Below, piece after piece: positions 45,046 through 55,324 of a stretch of DNA of 64,000 bases; positions within the stretch are counted from its first letter, which is position 1, and each line of letters starts with the position of its first letter. This stretch comes from Anagrus nilaparvatae. Its lineage: Eukaryota > Arthropoda > Insecta > Hymenoptera > Mymaridae. Under the pieces are notes generated by a model, which was not told the origin of the DNA, did no database searches, and worked only from the letters and a program-made list of their open reading frames with translations. The stretch spans positions 31,870,501 to 31,934,500 of the forward strand of contig JAKSXM010000007.1 of NCBI GenBank assembly GCA_022575985.1, in the 5' to 3' direction. The translations under genes and the position numbers were made by a program.

Positions 45046-46476
45046 ATGGCGTCAATAATCCTTGAGCAAGCTCAAATATATCCTCGTATCAAAGGTGCAT
45101 ATGCAGCCTTTGAGAAAGACTCTGAAGCCATGTCAGTGTCTGCATGTAAAGCTCGCATGAGCCACTTAGAGAAAACTTGGTCTACTTATGATCAAAATAA
45201 CATGTTATTAATAAATCACAAAGATTACCCAACATTAGGTGACCAAACCTATATTAAAAATAACCATTTTTCTCAGGTGGAAGAGCTTTATATCCAAAAT
45301 ATGTGTCAATTTCAAACATATTTGGATCAAAATCTCCCTAATAATCCAAATTCGGAACCTCAAACACAGCTTAGACCCCACATAGTAACACTTGATAATG
45401 AAAGGTTACCACCCTTGAATATACCCCATTTTAGCGGTGATTATACTACTTGGGAAGCCTTTAGGGACATGTTTACATCCTCAGTAATTAACAGAAAGAA
45501 TTACTCAAATGTAGCAAAATTGCACCAGCTAATTTCAGTTTTAGAGGGTGATGCAGCCACTATAGCTGCTTCATACCAGCCAACTGATGCAAATTTTGAA
45601 ATAATTTGGAATAAGCTTAAAGAGAGGTATGAAGTCAAAAAAAGACTTGTTCATGCTCATATATCAAATCTTTACTCTCTTAAACCTATTACCAAACCTT
45701 CAGCTTTTGATTTAAAAAAAATTCTTTCTGGTATTACTACCCCGCTATCAGCTTTAAAAGGTTTAGGCAGACCAGTAGATTCTTGGGATGACCTTATTGT
45801 TTTTCATGTTTTAAATCTTCTAGATAGTGATTCGCGAAAGCATTGGGAGTGGTATTATAATACCTATTGTAACGGTTCAGCATCTACTACCCCCAATGAT
45901 ACTACAAATGTTACTGTTAATGTAAAAGCCACTTCTGAACCTCCTACTTTAAAAATACTGTTAGAATTTATAGAAAATCAAATTAGTATTTTAGAATCAA
46001 TTGAAGAAGCTGGTAATAGTAATACTAATAAACAGTTAACTGATTTCAATAAAAATAAAAATGCAAATGTTTCTACTAATTCAGCTAAAGTTTTTGCCAC
46101 AAATTTAACGCAAAATAAGTCTTCTACATCTAATCAAAGTACAAAAATAGCTAACAATGAATGCATTATATGCAAAGCTAACCACTTTTTTTCATATTGT
46201 TCAGAATATACAAGTAAAACACCCAAGCAAAGACAAGAAATTGTAGCTAAAAAACATAGATGTTATAATTGCTTAGGTCCTCATTTTATAGCTGATTGTA
46301 AATCTACTAAAAGGTGTACTATTTGCAAACATAAACAGCACACTTCATTGCATATCAAAGGATATGGTGCTAAAGCTAACACTGAAAATTCTAATAAAAG
46401 AAATAATAATAGTCATTCAAACAGTAGTAAAGAAGTGGCTGGTACTGAATCAGTAACATTAGCAACTAATTCTTGA
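45046..46476 (+). CDS. gag: BEL/Pao Gag
   Basis: This 476-residue capsid-type polyprotein packages element RNA into cytoplasmic particles. ATG at 45046 is the first in frame after the leader and follows ACACA. Residues about 124-300 match the DUF1759 capsid region of BEL/Pao Gag (NIPHFSGDYTTWEAFRDMF, then LISVLEGDAATIA). A Ser-, Asn- and Thr-rich linker follows (about 320-370). Three zinc knuckles lie near the end: CIICKANHFFSYC (373-385), CYNCLGPHFIADC (406-418) and CTICKHKQHTSLH (424-436), the first two CX2CX3HX4C. After a Ser/Asn-rich tail the frame meets TGA (46474-46476) and stays open beyond it into protease. No lesion is seen. Most BEL elements have no stop here, so it is either a recent nonsense mutation or a programmed leaky stop. 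Confidence 0.92.
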   Translation: MASIILEQAQIYPRIKGAYAAFEKDSEAMSVSACKARMSHLEKTWSTYDQNNMLLINHKDYPTLGDQTYIKNNHFSQVEELYIQNMCQFQTYLDQNLPNNPNSEPQTQLRPHIVTLDNERLPPLNIPHFSGDYTTWEAFRDMFTSSVINRKNYSNVAKLHQLISVLEGDAATIAASYQPTDANFEIIWNKLKERYEVKKRLVHAHISNLYSLKPITKPSAFDLKKILSGITTPLSALKGLGRPVDSWDDLIVFHVLNLLDSDSRKHWEWYYNTYCNGSASTTPNDTTNVTVNVKATSEPPTLKILLEFIENQISILESIEEAGNSNTNKQLTDFNKNKNANVSTNSAKVFATNLTQNKSSTSNQSTKIANNECIICKANHFFSYCSEYTSKTPKQRQEIVAKKHRCYNCLGPHFIADCKSTKRCTICKHKQHTSLHIKGYGAKANTENSNKRNNNSHSNSSKEVAGTESVTLATNS

Positions 46477-46482
46477 CAATTA
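46474..46482 (+). promoter_or_regulatory. Candidate stop-codon readthrough site TGA CAATTA
   Basis: The stop is followed by CA-A-TT-A, which fits the type I readthrough context CARYYA known from tobamovirus replicase (UAG CAAUUA). It lies exactly between Gag and protease in the same frame, where readthrough would set the Gag to Pol ratio. Confidence 0.55.
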
Positions 46483-49400
46483 CCCAATCAACCGCTTTTA
46501 TCAACAGCTTTAGTCAGGGTATCAGCGAATAATGGTTTAGAGTTTTTAGCAAGAGCTTTAATTGACCAGTGCTCACAGGCCTCATTCATTACTACCTCAT
46601 TATTTAAAAAACTTCAGGTTAAAAAACACTCTGCACAATTACCTGTATCAGGTATTGGCGGTAAAAATGATGTATTATGTTCACATATGGTCAATTTCGA
46701 TGTTAAACCTTATTTTTATTCTGATTTTATACTCAATGTAGAAGCCTTTATTATTCCGACCATATCTTCTTATGTACCAAAAACAAGTATTGAACCTGAA
46801 AATATTGCTCATATTAGAGATTTTCAACTCGCTGATCCTAAATTTGCTAAAAAAGGTCGTATTGATATTTTGCTAAGTACAACTTGTCATTCTTCGTTAA
46901 TTATTGATGCTCGTAAAGGCAAAGAGCACGAGCCTATTGCCACTAACTCAAAACTCGGCTGGATAATTTCTGGCAACTCTGGTATCAACTCAAACTCTTG
47001 TCTACTTATTGCAAACCTTCATGATAATTCAGATCTCTCATTTAATTTAGAAAGATTTTGGCAACAAGAAGAAATTTCAATTTCTCCACGAGCACTGCTT
47101 ACTCCGGATGAGCAGGCTTGTGAAGATTATTTCGTACATACACATTCGCGTGACTCTGATGGTCGCTATATTGTTAGATTACCCTTTAAAAATTTAGAAA
47201 CTGCAGATCTAAATTTTAATGGCTCCTATCAGCATGCGAAAAAAGTTTTCGAAAGAACTGAACTTCGCTTTAAGTCTAACCCTGAATTTGCTCAGGCGTA
47301 TCATAAGTTCATGAAAGATTATGAGGATTTAGGTCACATGGAACCTTCTCAGGCAATATTAATGTTTATTCGTTATTATTTTCTGCCGCATCATGGCATT
47401 TTAGGCCATAATCGCAAATTTCGTTCAGTTTTTAACGGTTCAGCCAAAGATTACGATAAGGTGTCTATAAATGACTTATTATACAGTGGTAGTAACTTGC
47501 TACCTGATTTGGCTGAACTGCTAATTAATTGGATGAAATATAAATTCGTATTTGTATCTGATATCGAACATATGTTTCGACAAATTTTAGTTCACAAAGA
47601 CGATAGGAGATTTCAGCAAATATTATGGCGGTTTAATGACTCGGACAATTTGCAATCCTGGTCGTTAAAAACAGTCACTTATGGGATGATAAGTAGCCCA
47701 TACCTTGCTAGTCGCGTCATTAGACAATTAGCATTAGACGAGGGTCATCGTTACCCTTTAGCTGTAGAAATTTTAAATCGCGAAACGTACATGGATGATA
47801 CGTTATCTGGTGGTCACTCACTCTCAGAAGCTCTTAAAAAACAGGCAGATTTAATACAAATTTGCAAGGTGGGTGGCTTCTCATTGCATAAGTGGATGGC
47901 AAACAACCCTCAAATATTAAATTTCCCAGTAGCAATTCGTGCGGAAACGAAATTAGCTAATTCTTGTTTTAATTTACTGGGGTTGAATTGGTGTCCAAAC
48001 ACGGATCATTTTACGTTTGACTTTCAATTGGACCAACTGAAAAATGATCTCACAAAGAGGCAGGTACTTTCTGCAATTGCTAAACTCTTTGATCCACTAG
48101 GCTGGCTTGCACCAGTCGTTATTACAGCTAAAATATTTTTACAAAAGCTTTGGAAAGAAAAAAGCCCAAAACTTGATTGGGATACAAAGTTACCTGATTC
48201 TTTGCGAGATGAGTTCAAAAGTTGGTATGATAGTATTCATACAGTTAAAACTATTAGAATTACAAGATGGCTAAAGTATGTCCCAGGTGCAAAGTATGAA
48301 ATTTACGGGTTCGCAGACGCGTCAGATAAGGCTTATGGCGCTTGCACATATTTAAAAGTAACACTTCGTGGAAAAAGTACTGTTCATCTACTTCAAGCTA
48401 AGTCAAAAGTCGCGCCATTAAAGCCAATTTTGACAATTCCTAAGTTAGAATTAAATGCAGCGCATTTATTAACAAAATTAACTATAAAAGTACTTAGAGC
48501 TTTAAAATTAGATGAAGTAAAGATATATTTATTCTCAGACTCAACTGATGTGTTATGTTGGTTAAAAGAGCATCCCTCAAAATGGGAAAGATTTGTAAAA
48601 CACAGATGTTCAGAAATTCATACTTTGCTCCCTGAGGCCTACTGGAGCCATGTAAGGTCCGCTGATAATCCTGCTGATTGTGTGTCCAGGGGTTTACCTC
48701 CTGATCAATTACATACCTTTTCTCTTTGGTGGGGAGGGGGAGTAATGGTTAATGATCCCATAGATCTTCAAAATAGCATCTTGAGCAAATCAATAAATTT
48801 AGCCAATATTGATTGTCAGGTTTCTTCTACAAAACAAACTCCTAAAGTAATTATTTGGGATTTGATTGACAAATATTCTGAATTAAATAAGTTACTGAGA
48901 GTCACATCTTATGTAATTAGATTTATAGATAAAATTTCTATTAAAGTAAAAGATAAATTTAAGCAAAAATCTAATTTATTAAGCAACTCTTGGTTTTCAG
49001 TTAAATATTATTTAGGGTTCTGCAAATTAGTTTCAGTACCTGAATTAGTAAGAGCTAGAATGATTTGGACTTATTTGGTTCAAAGAAGTTACTTTTGTAA
49101 AGATATTAAATTACTCATGAACAATCAAAAACCTGATGATTTAAACTTACGTCGTTTAGATCCATTTTTTGATCAAAACTTACTTCGATTAGGCGGTCGT
49201 ATTCATTTATCATTGTTGGACTATGACCAAAAACATCCTTGGATCTTGCCAAGCAAATGTACTTTTTCAAAACTCTTAGTTGATTTTTGTCATGATAAAA
49301 CCTTACATGGTGGTGTACGTCTGACACTTTCAACATTAAGGCAAGAATTTTGGGTTATAAAAGCTAGAAATTTAGTTAGAAGTCGAATTCATAAATGCAA

Positions 49401-50424
49401 TACATGTATTCGATTTGGAACAAACAAGTTAAATCAAAAAATGGGCATACTTCCTTCATGTAGAGTAACTCGACCTGATAAGCCTTTTAGATTAAGTGGT
49501 GTAGATTATGCGGGTCCCTTTGATACCCTGAGGTTTAGAGGTCGTGGAGCTCAAAAAACGCTATACAAGTCGTACATAGCTGTTTTTGTGTGTATGAACA
49601 CCAAAGCCGTCCATTTAGAATTGGTCACAGGTTATTCTAGCCAAGATTTCATTGCTGCCTTCCGAAGGTTCACGTCAACTAGAGGACAATGTTCTGAGTT
49701 GTTCAGTGACCAGGGAACTACGTTTGTTGGAGCTGACAGGATCCTCAGGGAAATGTATGTTGAATCATCGGAGTACATACATGAACTTGTGGGTTCTTTG
49801 GCAAATGAAGGTACTACCTGGAAATTTAACTCCCCAGGAGCTCCTCATTTTGGCGGAATCTGGGAAGCAGCAGTGAAATCTATTAAACATCATATTCGTA
49901 GGGTCGTGGGAAACAGAAAACTAACCTTTGAAGAGTTTTATACCCTTATTAAACAAATAGAGGCGTGTCTTAATTCAAGACCATTGGTCCCACTAACTGA
50001 TGACCCTTCAGATAATAATTTCTTATCGCCATCTTTACTGTTAACACAATCGCAATCGTACATCCTCCCTGAACCAAACTATCTCAATCAAAAAATTCCA
50101 CCAGCCCAAAGATATAAGTTAATACAACAAATGCTCCAGGATTGGTGGCGTTGTTGGTCAGGCGAGTATTTACAATCATTACAAGAGCGCCACAAGTGGA
50201 CGCAAAAGCAAAAGAATGTAGAGGTTGGTGACGTGGTGTTGATCTCTGATGAGACAATGCCACCTTCTAAATGGCCTTTAGCTAAAATAATTAAAGTTTA
50301 CAAAGGTCCTGATGGTTTAGTCAGAGTTGTGGATCTCAAAACGGGATCAACTGAGCTAAAACGTCCTATACATAAATTAATAATGTTAAACACATTAAAT
50401 AATGAAGAAAATGAAAATCCGTAG
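46477..50424 (+). CDS. pol: BEL/Pao Pol: protease, RT, RNase H, integrase
   Basis: Continues the gag frame for 1315 codons; the first internal ATG is at 46687, too late to include the protease active site. The aspartic protease at about 46500-46850 has ALIDQCSQASFI, with Cys (46570-46572) where the catalytic D-x-G needs Gly. Numbering from the 46687 Met: reverse transcriptase has VSDIEHMFRQI (D292) and YMDD (368-371, bases 47788-47799); RNase H has FADAS (D544), KLELNA (E588) and FSDST (D618), then ADNPADCVSRG. Integrase has an HH-CC zinc finger (HDKTLHGG to KCNTCIR), then catalytic D940 (VDYAGPF), D1008 (FSDQGTTF) and E1060 (FGGIWEAAVK). A DUF5641-type C-terminal domain ends the protein (VGDVVLISDE). 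All catalytic residues after the protease are present. Expression would need readthrough of the TGA at 46474. Confidence 0.92.
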   Translation, partial: QLPNQPLLSTALVRVSANNGLEFLARALIDQCSQASFITTSLFKKLQVKKHSAQLPVSGIGGKNDVLCSHMVNFDVKPYFYSDFILNVEAFIIPTISSYVPKTSIEPENIAHIRDFQLADPKFAKKGRIDILLSTTCHSSLIIDARKGKEHEPIATNSKLGWIISGNSGINSNSCLLIANLHDNSDLSFNLERFWQQEEISISPRALLTPDEQACEDYFVHTHSRDSDGRYIVRLPFKNLETADLNFNGSYQHAKKVFERTELRFKSNPEFAQAYHKFMKDYEDLGHMEPSQAILMFIRYYFLPHHGILGHNRKFRSVFNGSAKDYDKVSINDLLYSGSNLLPDLAELLINWMKYKFVFVSDIEHMFRQILVHKDDRRFQQILWRFNDSDNLQSWSLKTVTYGMISSPYLASRVIRQLALDEGHRYPLAVEILNRETYMDDTLSGGHSLSEALKKQADLIQICKVGGFSLHKWMANNPQILNFPVAIRAETKLANSCFNLLGLNWCPNTDHFTFDFQLDQLKNDLTKRQVLSAIAKLFDPLGWLAPVVITAKIFLQKLWKEKSPKLDWDTKLPDSLRDEFKSWYDSIHTVKTIRITRWLKYVPGAKYEIYGFADASDKAYGACTYLKVTLRGKSTVHLLQAKSKVAPLKPILTIPKLELNAAHLLTKLTIKVLRALKLDEVKIYLFSDSTDVLCWLKEHPSKWERFVKHRCSEIHTLLPEAYWSHVRSADNPADCVSRGLPPDQLHTFSLWWGGGVMVNDPIDLQNSILSKSINLANIDCQVSSTKQTPKVIIWDLIDKYSELNKLLRVTSYVIRFIDKISIKVKDKFKQKSNLLSNSWFSVKYYLGFCKLVSVPELVRARMIWTYLVQRSYFCKDIKLLMNNQKPDDLNLRRLDPFFDQNLLRLGGRIHLSLLDYDQKHPWILPSKCTFSKLLVDFCHDKTLHGGVRLTLSTLRQEFWVIKARNLVRSRIHKCNTCIRFGTNKLNQKMGILPSCRVTRPDKPFRLSGVDYAGPFDTLRFRGRGAQKTLYKSYIAVFVCMNTKAVHLELVTGYSSQDFIAAFRRFTSTRGQCSELFSDQGTTFVGADRILREMYVESSEYIHELVGSLANEGTTWKFNSPGAPHFGGIWEAAVKSIKHHIRRVVGNRKLTFEEFYTLIKQIEACLNSRPLVPLTDDPSDNNFLSPSLLLTQSQSYILPEPNYLNQKIPPAQRYKLIQQMLQDWWRCWSGEYLQSLQERHKWTQKQKNVEVGDVVLISDETMPPSKWPLAKIIKVYKGPDGLVRVVDLKTGSTELKRPIHKLIMLNTLNNEENENP

Positions 50425-50947
50425 ATTTATGTATTTGTGTTAATTTGTATTATTTATATATTATGTTAAAAACTGTCTAAATTTAAAAGTTTAAATAACA
50501 CTAAAAATTCTTTAATTATTATTTATCAAAATGTATAATTTTTTATTTATTTATTTTTTATTGTTAAATGCAAATATTGTAATTTGAATGTATAAATGAT
50601 TAGTTTAATTTATTAAATCAAAAAGAGTAGTGTTATTATAAAAACTTAAATGAAAATTGTAAGAAAAAAAAGAGAAACATTATTTTATTATATTGTGATT
50701 TTCGTATTAAATTATTATTCTTTTTAGAGTTAATATAACTTAATTATTAAGAAAAAATGAAATTTGAGATTTTTTTTTACGCCATTAGGCATTGTAATTA
50801 AACTGTTTAGGTTTTAAATTAAATTTTTTTTTTTTATGTAGCCATTTGGCATTCTGTAAAAATTTTAGAATCAAATTTTTAATTTTCATTTACCACAATT
50901 ATTTTTTTTAATTTGTACTTTATTAACAATTTTATTAGTAAAATTGT
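50425..50947 (+). other. BEL spacer between pol and the polypurine tract
   Basis: AT-rich, no ORF. Two similar phrases (TACGCCATTAGGCATT and TAGCCATTTGGCATT) lie at 50778 and 50839. No env gene is present. Confidence 0.6.
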
Positions 50948-50960
50948 GGTGGGTGGAAAA
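50948..50960 (+). promoter_or_regulatory. BEL polypurine tract
   Basis: GGTGGGTGGAAAA sits directly before the TG of the 3' LTR, the position from which plus-strand DNA is primed. Confidence 0.75.
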
Positions 50961-51164
50961 TGTAGTGTATATGTGTGTATTATACGGTATGTATGTGTTG
51001 GAGTACTCCCTCCCATTTTGTATATATTCTCCCCTTTTTGATATTCAGTGTTCGTTACGACATGAAGCTATACGCTTCATCTTAATAAATAAGAGTTACA
51101 CATTTACTCTTTGTGTTACAATTAATTCACCATATCCATCACCATATCCAATAATTATCCATCA
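50961..51164 (+). repeat. BEL 3' LTR, intact
   Basis: 204 bp from TGTAGTGTATATGTG to TTATCCATCA. It holds a TATA-like TATATATT (51021-51028), a small hairpin ATGAAGC-TATAC-GCTTCAT (51062-51080) and AATAAA (51084-51089), in the order expected for U3-R-U5. CAGGG follows. Confidence 0.85.
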
Positions 51165-51289
51165 CAGGGTCGCCAATTACTAGAAAATACAGTAATTTTT
51201 TCTTGAATATATAGGAATATTTATATGTTAGTTTTCTCAGTGTAAGTTGTTGTTGTTATCAGGGCCTGATAAGGTCCTGACTCCCACTT

Positions 51290-51500
51290 CAAATTATTCT
51301 AAGTTCCTAAATCGAAAATATTCCATTTGAAGGTCCATTTCACCTCCCCCCCCTAAAAACGTTACTTTTACACCCCCCCCCCCCTAAAAATGTCACTTTT
51401 TCACCCCCCCTAAAAGCGTTAATTTTTTACCCCCCCCCCCCTGCCGAGCCAAACTTTTTCAAATACCCCATCCAATGAACACGTTCCCTGTTAAAACGGA
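51290..51500 (-). repeat. C-tract block of the ACATGGAACATGTT family
   Basis: Four C-runs alternating with TAAAAAYGTYACTTTTTCAC, then CTGCCGAGCCAAACTTTTTC and CCAATGAACACGTTCCCTGT, as at 15660-15762. Confidence 0.65.
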
Positions 51501-51590
51501 CCTTAAAAATGAAAAGAGCAACCCAAAATACCTAATAGGTGAAATTTTCAGCCCAAGATTTTTAAATTTCAAATACTTCTAATATTTCTA

Positions 51591-51734
51591 AGGCTGGTTC
51601 CACACGGAGCACTGTAAACTCACAGTTAGCTTTAACTCTGTAGTTATATTACATATATGTATATACTGCGCAATGTATTTTAAACGCAGGTTTAAGATAA
51701 CTTCGAAGTTAAGCGCTCCGTCTGGAATCAGCCT
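51591..51734. mobile_element. 144-bp MITE, ends AGGCTGGTTCCACACGGAGC
   Basis: The left 20-bp end is answered at the right by GCTCCGTCTGGAATCAGCCT (two mismatches). The interior has TTAACTCTGTAG and ACTTCGAAGTTAA pairs. No ORF. Confidence 0.75.
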
Positions 51735-51739
51735 AGAAT

Positions 51740-53630
51740 CCTTTCCTTTGACCCTCCCTATTCACCCTCCAGATAAGGTTAATTTTCTGTAAATACTTAT
51801 ATTTTAATTTTTAAACTTTTTTAAAGCGGGAGAAATCAATTTCAATGCCTAGTAACTTTTTTATCGTGTAAATAAACATTTTCAAAAACATTTTGTGAAA
51901 TTTACCCTACTTTAGGGGTTGATACTTTTATATCTAAGGGTTGTAGGTCAAAATGGACTTCGGAAATAGAAATAGTGACGTAAAAAACCTATGTGACATT
52001 TTTAGCTGAAAATATTAATTTTTTCATATAAAAATATTTAACTGTCATTGGATGGTCGATTAGGCGCTAATGGGTTAAAACAAAAATTTTCAAATCATTA
52101 AGTATCAGATTGGAGATATAGAGTATAAGCAATAATTCTACTTAGGTAATAATACTTTCATAGAAATAGATTAGGTACTACATCAAAAAAAAAAATTATA
52201 AGTTATTATTTACAGAAAAAGTTAAAAAAATACCAGAAAAATCGGTCAAAAGTGTGAAAATAAGACTTATTGAATAAAAGAAAATAAAAGGAAAATTCCA
52301 TCATAAAAATTAAATCAAGATTAAAAGAAAGAAAAAAGTTGAGAAAAAGTGAGGTTAGAAATTTGGCTTGTATCGATCAAATATAGTATTTATGAAATGG
52401 CGGATGCCAATATTAGCAAGGTTATTGAAAAATGTTTGAATCAAAACTACACTTGATTTAAAATTGTATAGGTTTCTTTTATTTAATAAATTAATAAATT
52501 GATTGCTTCAGAATTTTTTCTTATATGAATATGTATCACTTTTATTTAACAATATACTAGAAATTAACAATATACTAGAGATTACAATTTTTATATAGTA
52601 TTAACAATTTTTGACTGCTAGAAAATTACTGACTAAAAAAAGTAGATTTTTACGTTTTTATTAGATAAAAAAACTTATGGTTTTATCAGGTGTACGTGAC
52701 TAAAACTAGACGTGAGAAAAACCCAAAAAAACAAAGTAATAAAGATATATCATGATAACTAGTATAAACTGGTATTATTACAAAAAAATGTAAGACAAAT
52801 TATTTGCTGAAATAAAAAACATAAAAAATAAGTTAAATATCTTAATTATTAGGCAATAAGTTGACATTTAATTTTATATTTTTTTTTATGATTAACGGCC
52901 TTGAAAATTTATAAAACAAGAGTAAAATATACAAACAATTGATATAATGAATGGTAATGAAAACAGTAATAAAGATAGTCCTGATTAAAATGCTATTTTT
53001 TGCTGAAAATATATTTGATAGTGAAAAAAAAAATAAAATAGGGAGAAACCCCAAAAATTATTTTGAATAGTAAAGGGGAAAATAGCAATTTTCATATTAA
53101 GAAGAAATGAAAACAGAATAAGTAACTTATGAATATCTCATCACATCATTTACAATGAAAAGAAGTGAATTTGTAAGCGAACACCAATTTAAAACATTAA
53201 ATACACAACAATATAAACAGATACATGCCATGAAAACAGCACCAACGATGACAAAAAGGCTGTCACATCCTCGACCCATTAAAATAGAAAAAAGGAATTT
53301 CGTTTTAATAGGAATTCCTTTAGAAATAAAATAGTGCAGTGAGGTTCCAGCGTATGTAATTGTTCGTGATCTTTGTCAACAGATATTGAAAGCAGAAAAA
53401 TTAAAAAAGCAAAGAAATTCAAAGCAATAGAAAATTGAAGAAAATACAAGTAATAGAAGAATTTTTTCTAATTTTAAATTCAAATTTAATTTTACTTTAA
53501 AATCAAAACATGTTCTTTAAATAATTTTTATGTATATACTTTAAATTTTGTAATAAAACTTATTTCAATCTTGTAACAATTATAATTTGACAAGAATATT
53601 ACTACTACGAGTACTTACACGGAAAAAAAC
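51740..53630. other. AT-rich sequence, no gene recognised
   Basis: 51760-51990 resembles 43300-43500. At 53150-53460 base use is slightly less AT-rich, and one plus frame runs about 40 codons (MKTAPTMTKRLSHPRPIKIE) to a TAG, continuing afterwards with VPAYVIVRDLCQQILKAEKL. This might be a decayed gene fragment of unknown type. Confidence 0.3.
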
Positions 53631-53664
53631 GAGGTTTTGTAATGTATATATAGACCTGTTACCT

Positions 53665-53815
53665 CCGAGGCGAGGCGAGAACGAGACTAGAACGAGGCGA
53701 GATTGATAATTTTAAAACCTCGTTAAACCGAGGTGATACCGAGATTCAAATTTTCAAAACGTCGTTCTCGCCTTGCCTCTTCTCGTCTCGTCTCGCCTCG
53801 TTTTGCCTCTTAAAT
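53665..53815. repeat. CGAG/CTCG cluster, second
   Basis: About fourteen CGAG or CTCG motifs, as direct and inverted pairs (GAGGCGAGGCGAGAACGAGA and CTCGTCTCGTCTCGCCTCG). It lies just upstream of the hAT fragment. Confidence 0.6.
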
Positions 53816-53844
53816 TTTTTAAAAATTACGTCTAATTAAAAAAA

Positions 53845-53979
53845 ATTGTCGGTATCACAGTAGACAACGCATCTAGTTATAATATATTTTTTGATAACCT
53901 TAATGATTTGCTTCATTCAGAAGATGTATTAGATTTTAATAAAACTTTAGATCATTATAGATCTCTAGTATTTTGGTAG
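53845..53979 (+). pseudogene. hAT transposase fragment
   Basis: One open stretch of 44 codons begins IVGITVDNASSYNIFF and continues DNLNDLLH, matching the D-N-A-S region of hAT transposases that includes a catalytic Asp. It is preceded by stops and ended by TAG at 53977-53979, followed by a short triplication of TAGTATTTTGG. Only this scrap of the catalytic domain remains. Confidence 0.65.
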
Positions 53980-53984
53980 TATTT

Positions 53985-55320
53985 TGGTAGTATTTTGGTA
54001 GAATTGAAATATGACATTGTTATAGAATTGAGCCCTGCGTTTCTCGGCCAATAAGGCGCTTTGGAATAAACGGAAGGATTTTTCGGTATTTTTTCAACAT
54101 TTTTAAGTCATCAATTGTAATTTATAATCCAGATGTTTGGAATATATACGATTTTCGCTATAAAATCCAAAAATTTTTGGTAAAAAAGAGGTGTTTTCGG
54201 TGTTTAAGGGTGATTAAGGTATTTTCGGACTCTGAGGACCTCATTTTCGAGTTTATCGACACCGAAAACATATTAGGAAGTATAGAAAACGTATTTTGAA
54301 AAAAATTTTTGTCGTTCCCACTAATTTTCGGTATTAGCCAACCACTTGAGAGCTACCCTGGGTTTGTGCGACCCCTAAATCGTTCTCAAATGAGCTAAAA
54401 ATTGTTATGGGATCATTTTGTCACCTAAACTTCAACATACTTCAGGAAGAACATTTTTGGCGCACTTTTTTTTTTGTGAACAACCCTACTATGTATATTA
54501 ATCGAAAGAAAAAATTCAACATTTATGTATTATCATTAAGCTACTAAAAAATGAAAATTCATTTTAGTGTGTCTTCAAAATTGAAGACAGACTTAAAAAT
54601 AGCGTTTTAAGCTGCAGTAGTACGTTTAAGTATTATTCATAAATCCCAAAACTTACCTGTAAAGAACATTAAAATATTCTTCTTATTTACAATTATCATT
54701 GGCTGATATACATAAAATCAATTTAATTTTTTTATTAAAATTAATTTTATTGTTTCATAGTTTCATAGATATTTGCGGAGCGAGATAAGCAAGTTTAATA
54801 TTCATCAAAAACATTTAGTTATGAAATAAACATAATGTTCATAATTTAATTTCAATCTAAAATATTTTTTTAATGTAATAACATTAAAATTTTTTAAAAT
54901 TTTTCAGCATCAACAAATCCATTTGCTGGGAATGTTTTAAATAACGATGATAAATCTTCAAAGTGGTAATGATGTACGCAAATCCAAGAATTAATTTGAT
55001 CTCACCAAAATGAATAATGCCAGGAGTTAGCAAATAAAAACTGGATCTAACTATATATTAAAATTATATTACTGTCACATCAACTTATGTGTAAAAATGA
55101 AATAAAAAAATAAAGTAAACTATAAATCTCACAAATAACTTTCTAAAAACTTTTATTCAAAATAATTATACACATTCATATAATGGCAGATTCAAAAAAA
55201 GGGGGAAATTATAAATTTATCTGTAGATCACAAAATTAATAGCCGACAAGGCTCCTTCCTTATGAGCAAGACTTGTTTCATTCCTTTCTAACAAGGCAAG
55301 GTACCTAACTGTTAATCGCT
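53985..55320. other. No gene seen; possible remains of the hAT element
   Basis: Somewhat GC-richer at 54000-54420 but with stops in all frames. 55200-55320 contains AAGGCTCCTTCCTTATGAGC. No terminal repeats could be assigned to the hAT fragment. Confidence 0.35.
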
Positions 55321-55324
55321 ACAC

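Larger units (their letters stand above)
44599..51164 (+). mobile_element. BEL/Pao LTR retrotransposon, nearly complete
   Basis: Order: damaged 5' LTR (44599-about 44756), leader, gag (45046-46476), in-frame TGA, protease-RT-RNase H-integrase (46477-50424), A/T-rich spacer, polypurine tract (50948-50960), 3' LTR (50961-51164). Gag plus Pol total about 1790 codons in one frame, the usual BEL/Pao size, with no frameshift. The outer LTR ends are TG and CA. No envelope gene follows pol. The body looks young: the comparable parts of the two LTRs differ at one position in about 145. Confidence 0.92.
43709..51242 (+). mobile_element. TA-flanked element with tRNA-like module, split by BEL
   Basis: CACTGAGAAAAC (43709) and GTTTTCTCAGTG (ending 51242) are perfect 12-bp inverted ends with TA on both sides (43707-43708, 51243-51244). 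Removing the BEL insertion and one target duplication leaves about 0.96 kb with the same plan as the 1.07-kb family: CACTGA(A/G)AAAC ends, GCGC-containing left part, tRNA-like unit, AT-rich filler. A hairpin of TTTTACTATATTTTATAGTAA and its complement lies at 43731-43850. Beyond 12 bp the ends diverge, so the assignment is less sure than for the three intact copies. Confidence 0.6.

Noticed and set aside
48024..49876. Small ORFs inside pol (48024, 49115, 49652)
   Set aside because: Shadow frames of the intact Pol coding region.
51165..51180. GGGTCGCCAATTAC (complement TGGCGACCC) as the BEL primer-binding site
   Set aside because: It lies outside the CAGGG target duplication and so belongs to the sequence into which BEL inserted.
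52842..53054. 70-codon hydrophobic minus-strand ORF
   Set aside because: Composition is that of random AT-rich DNA, with no ATG context, splice or homology clue.
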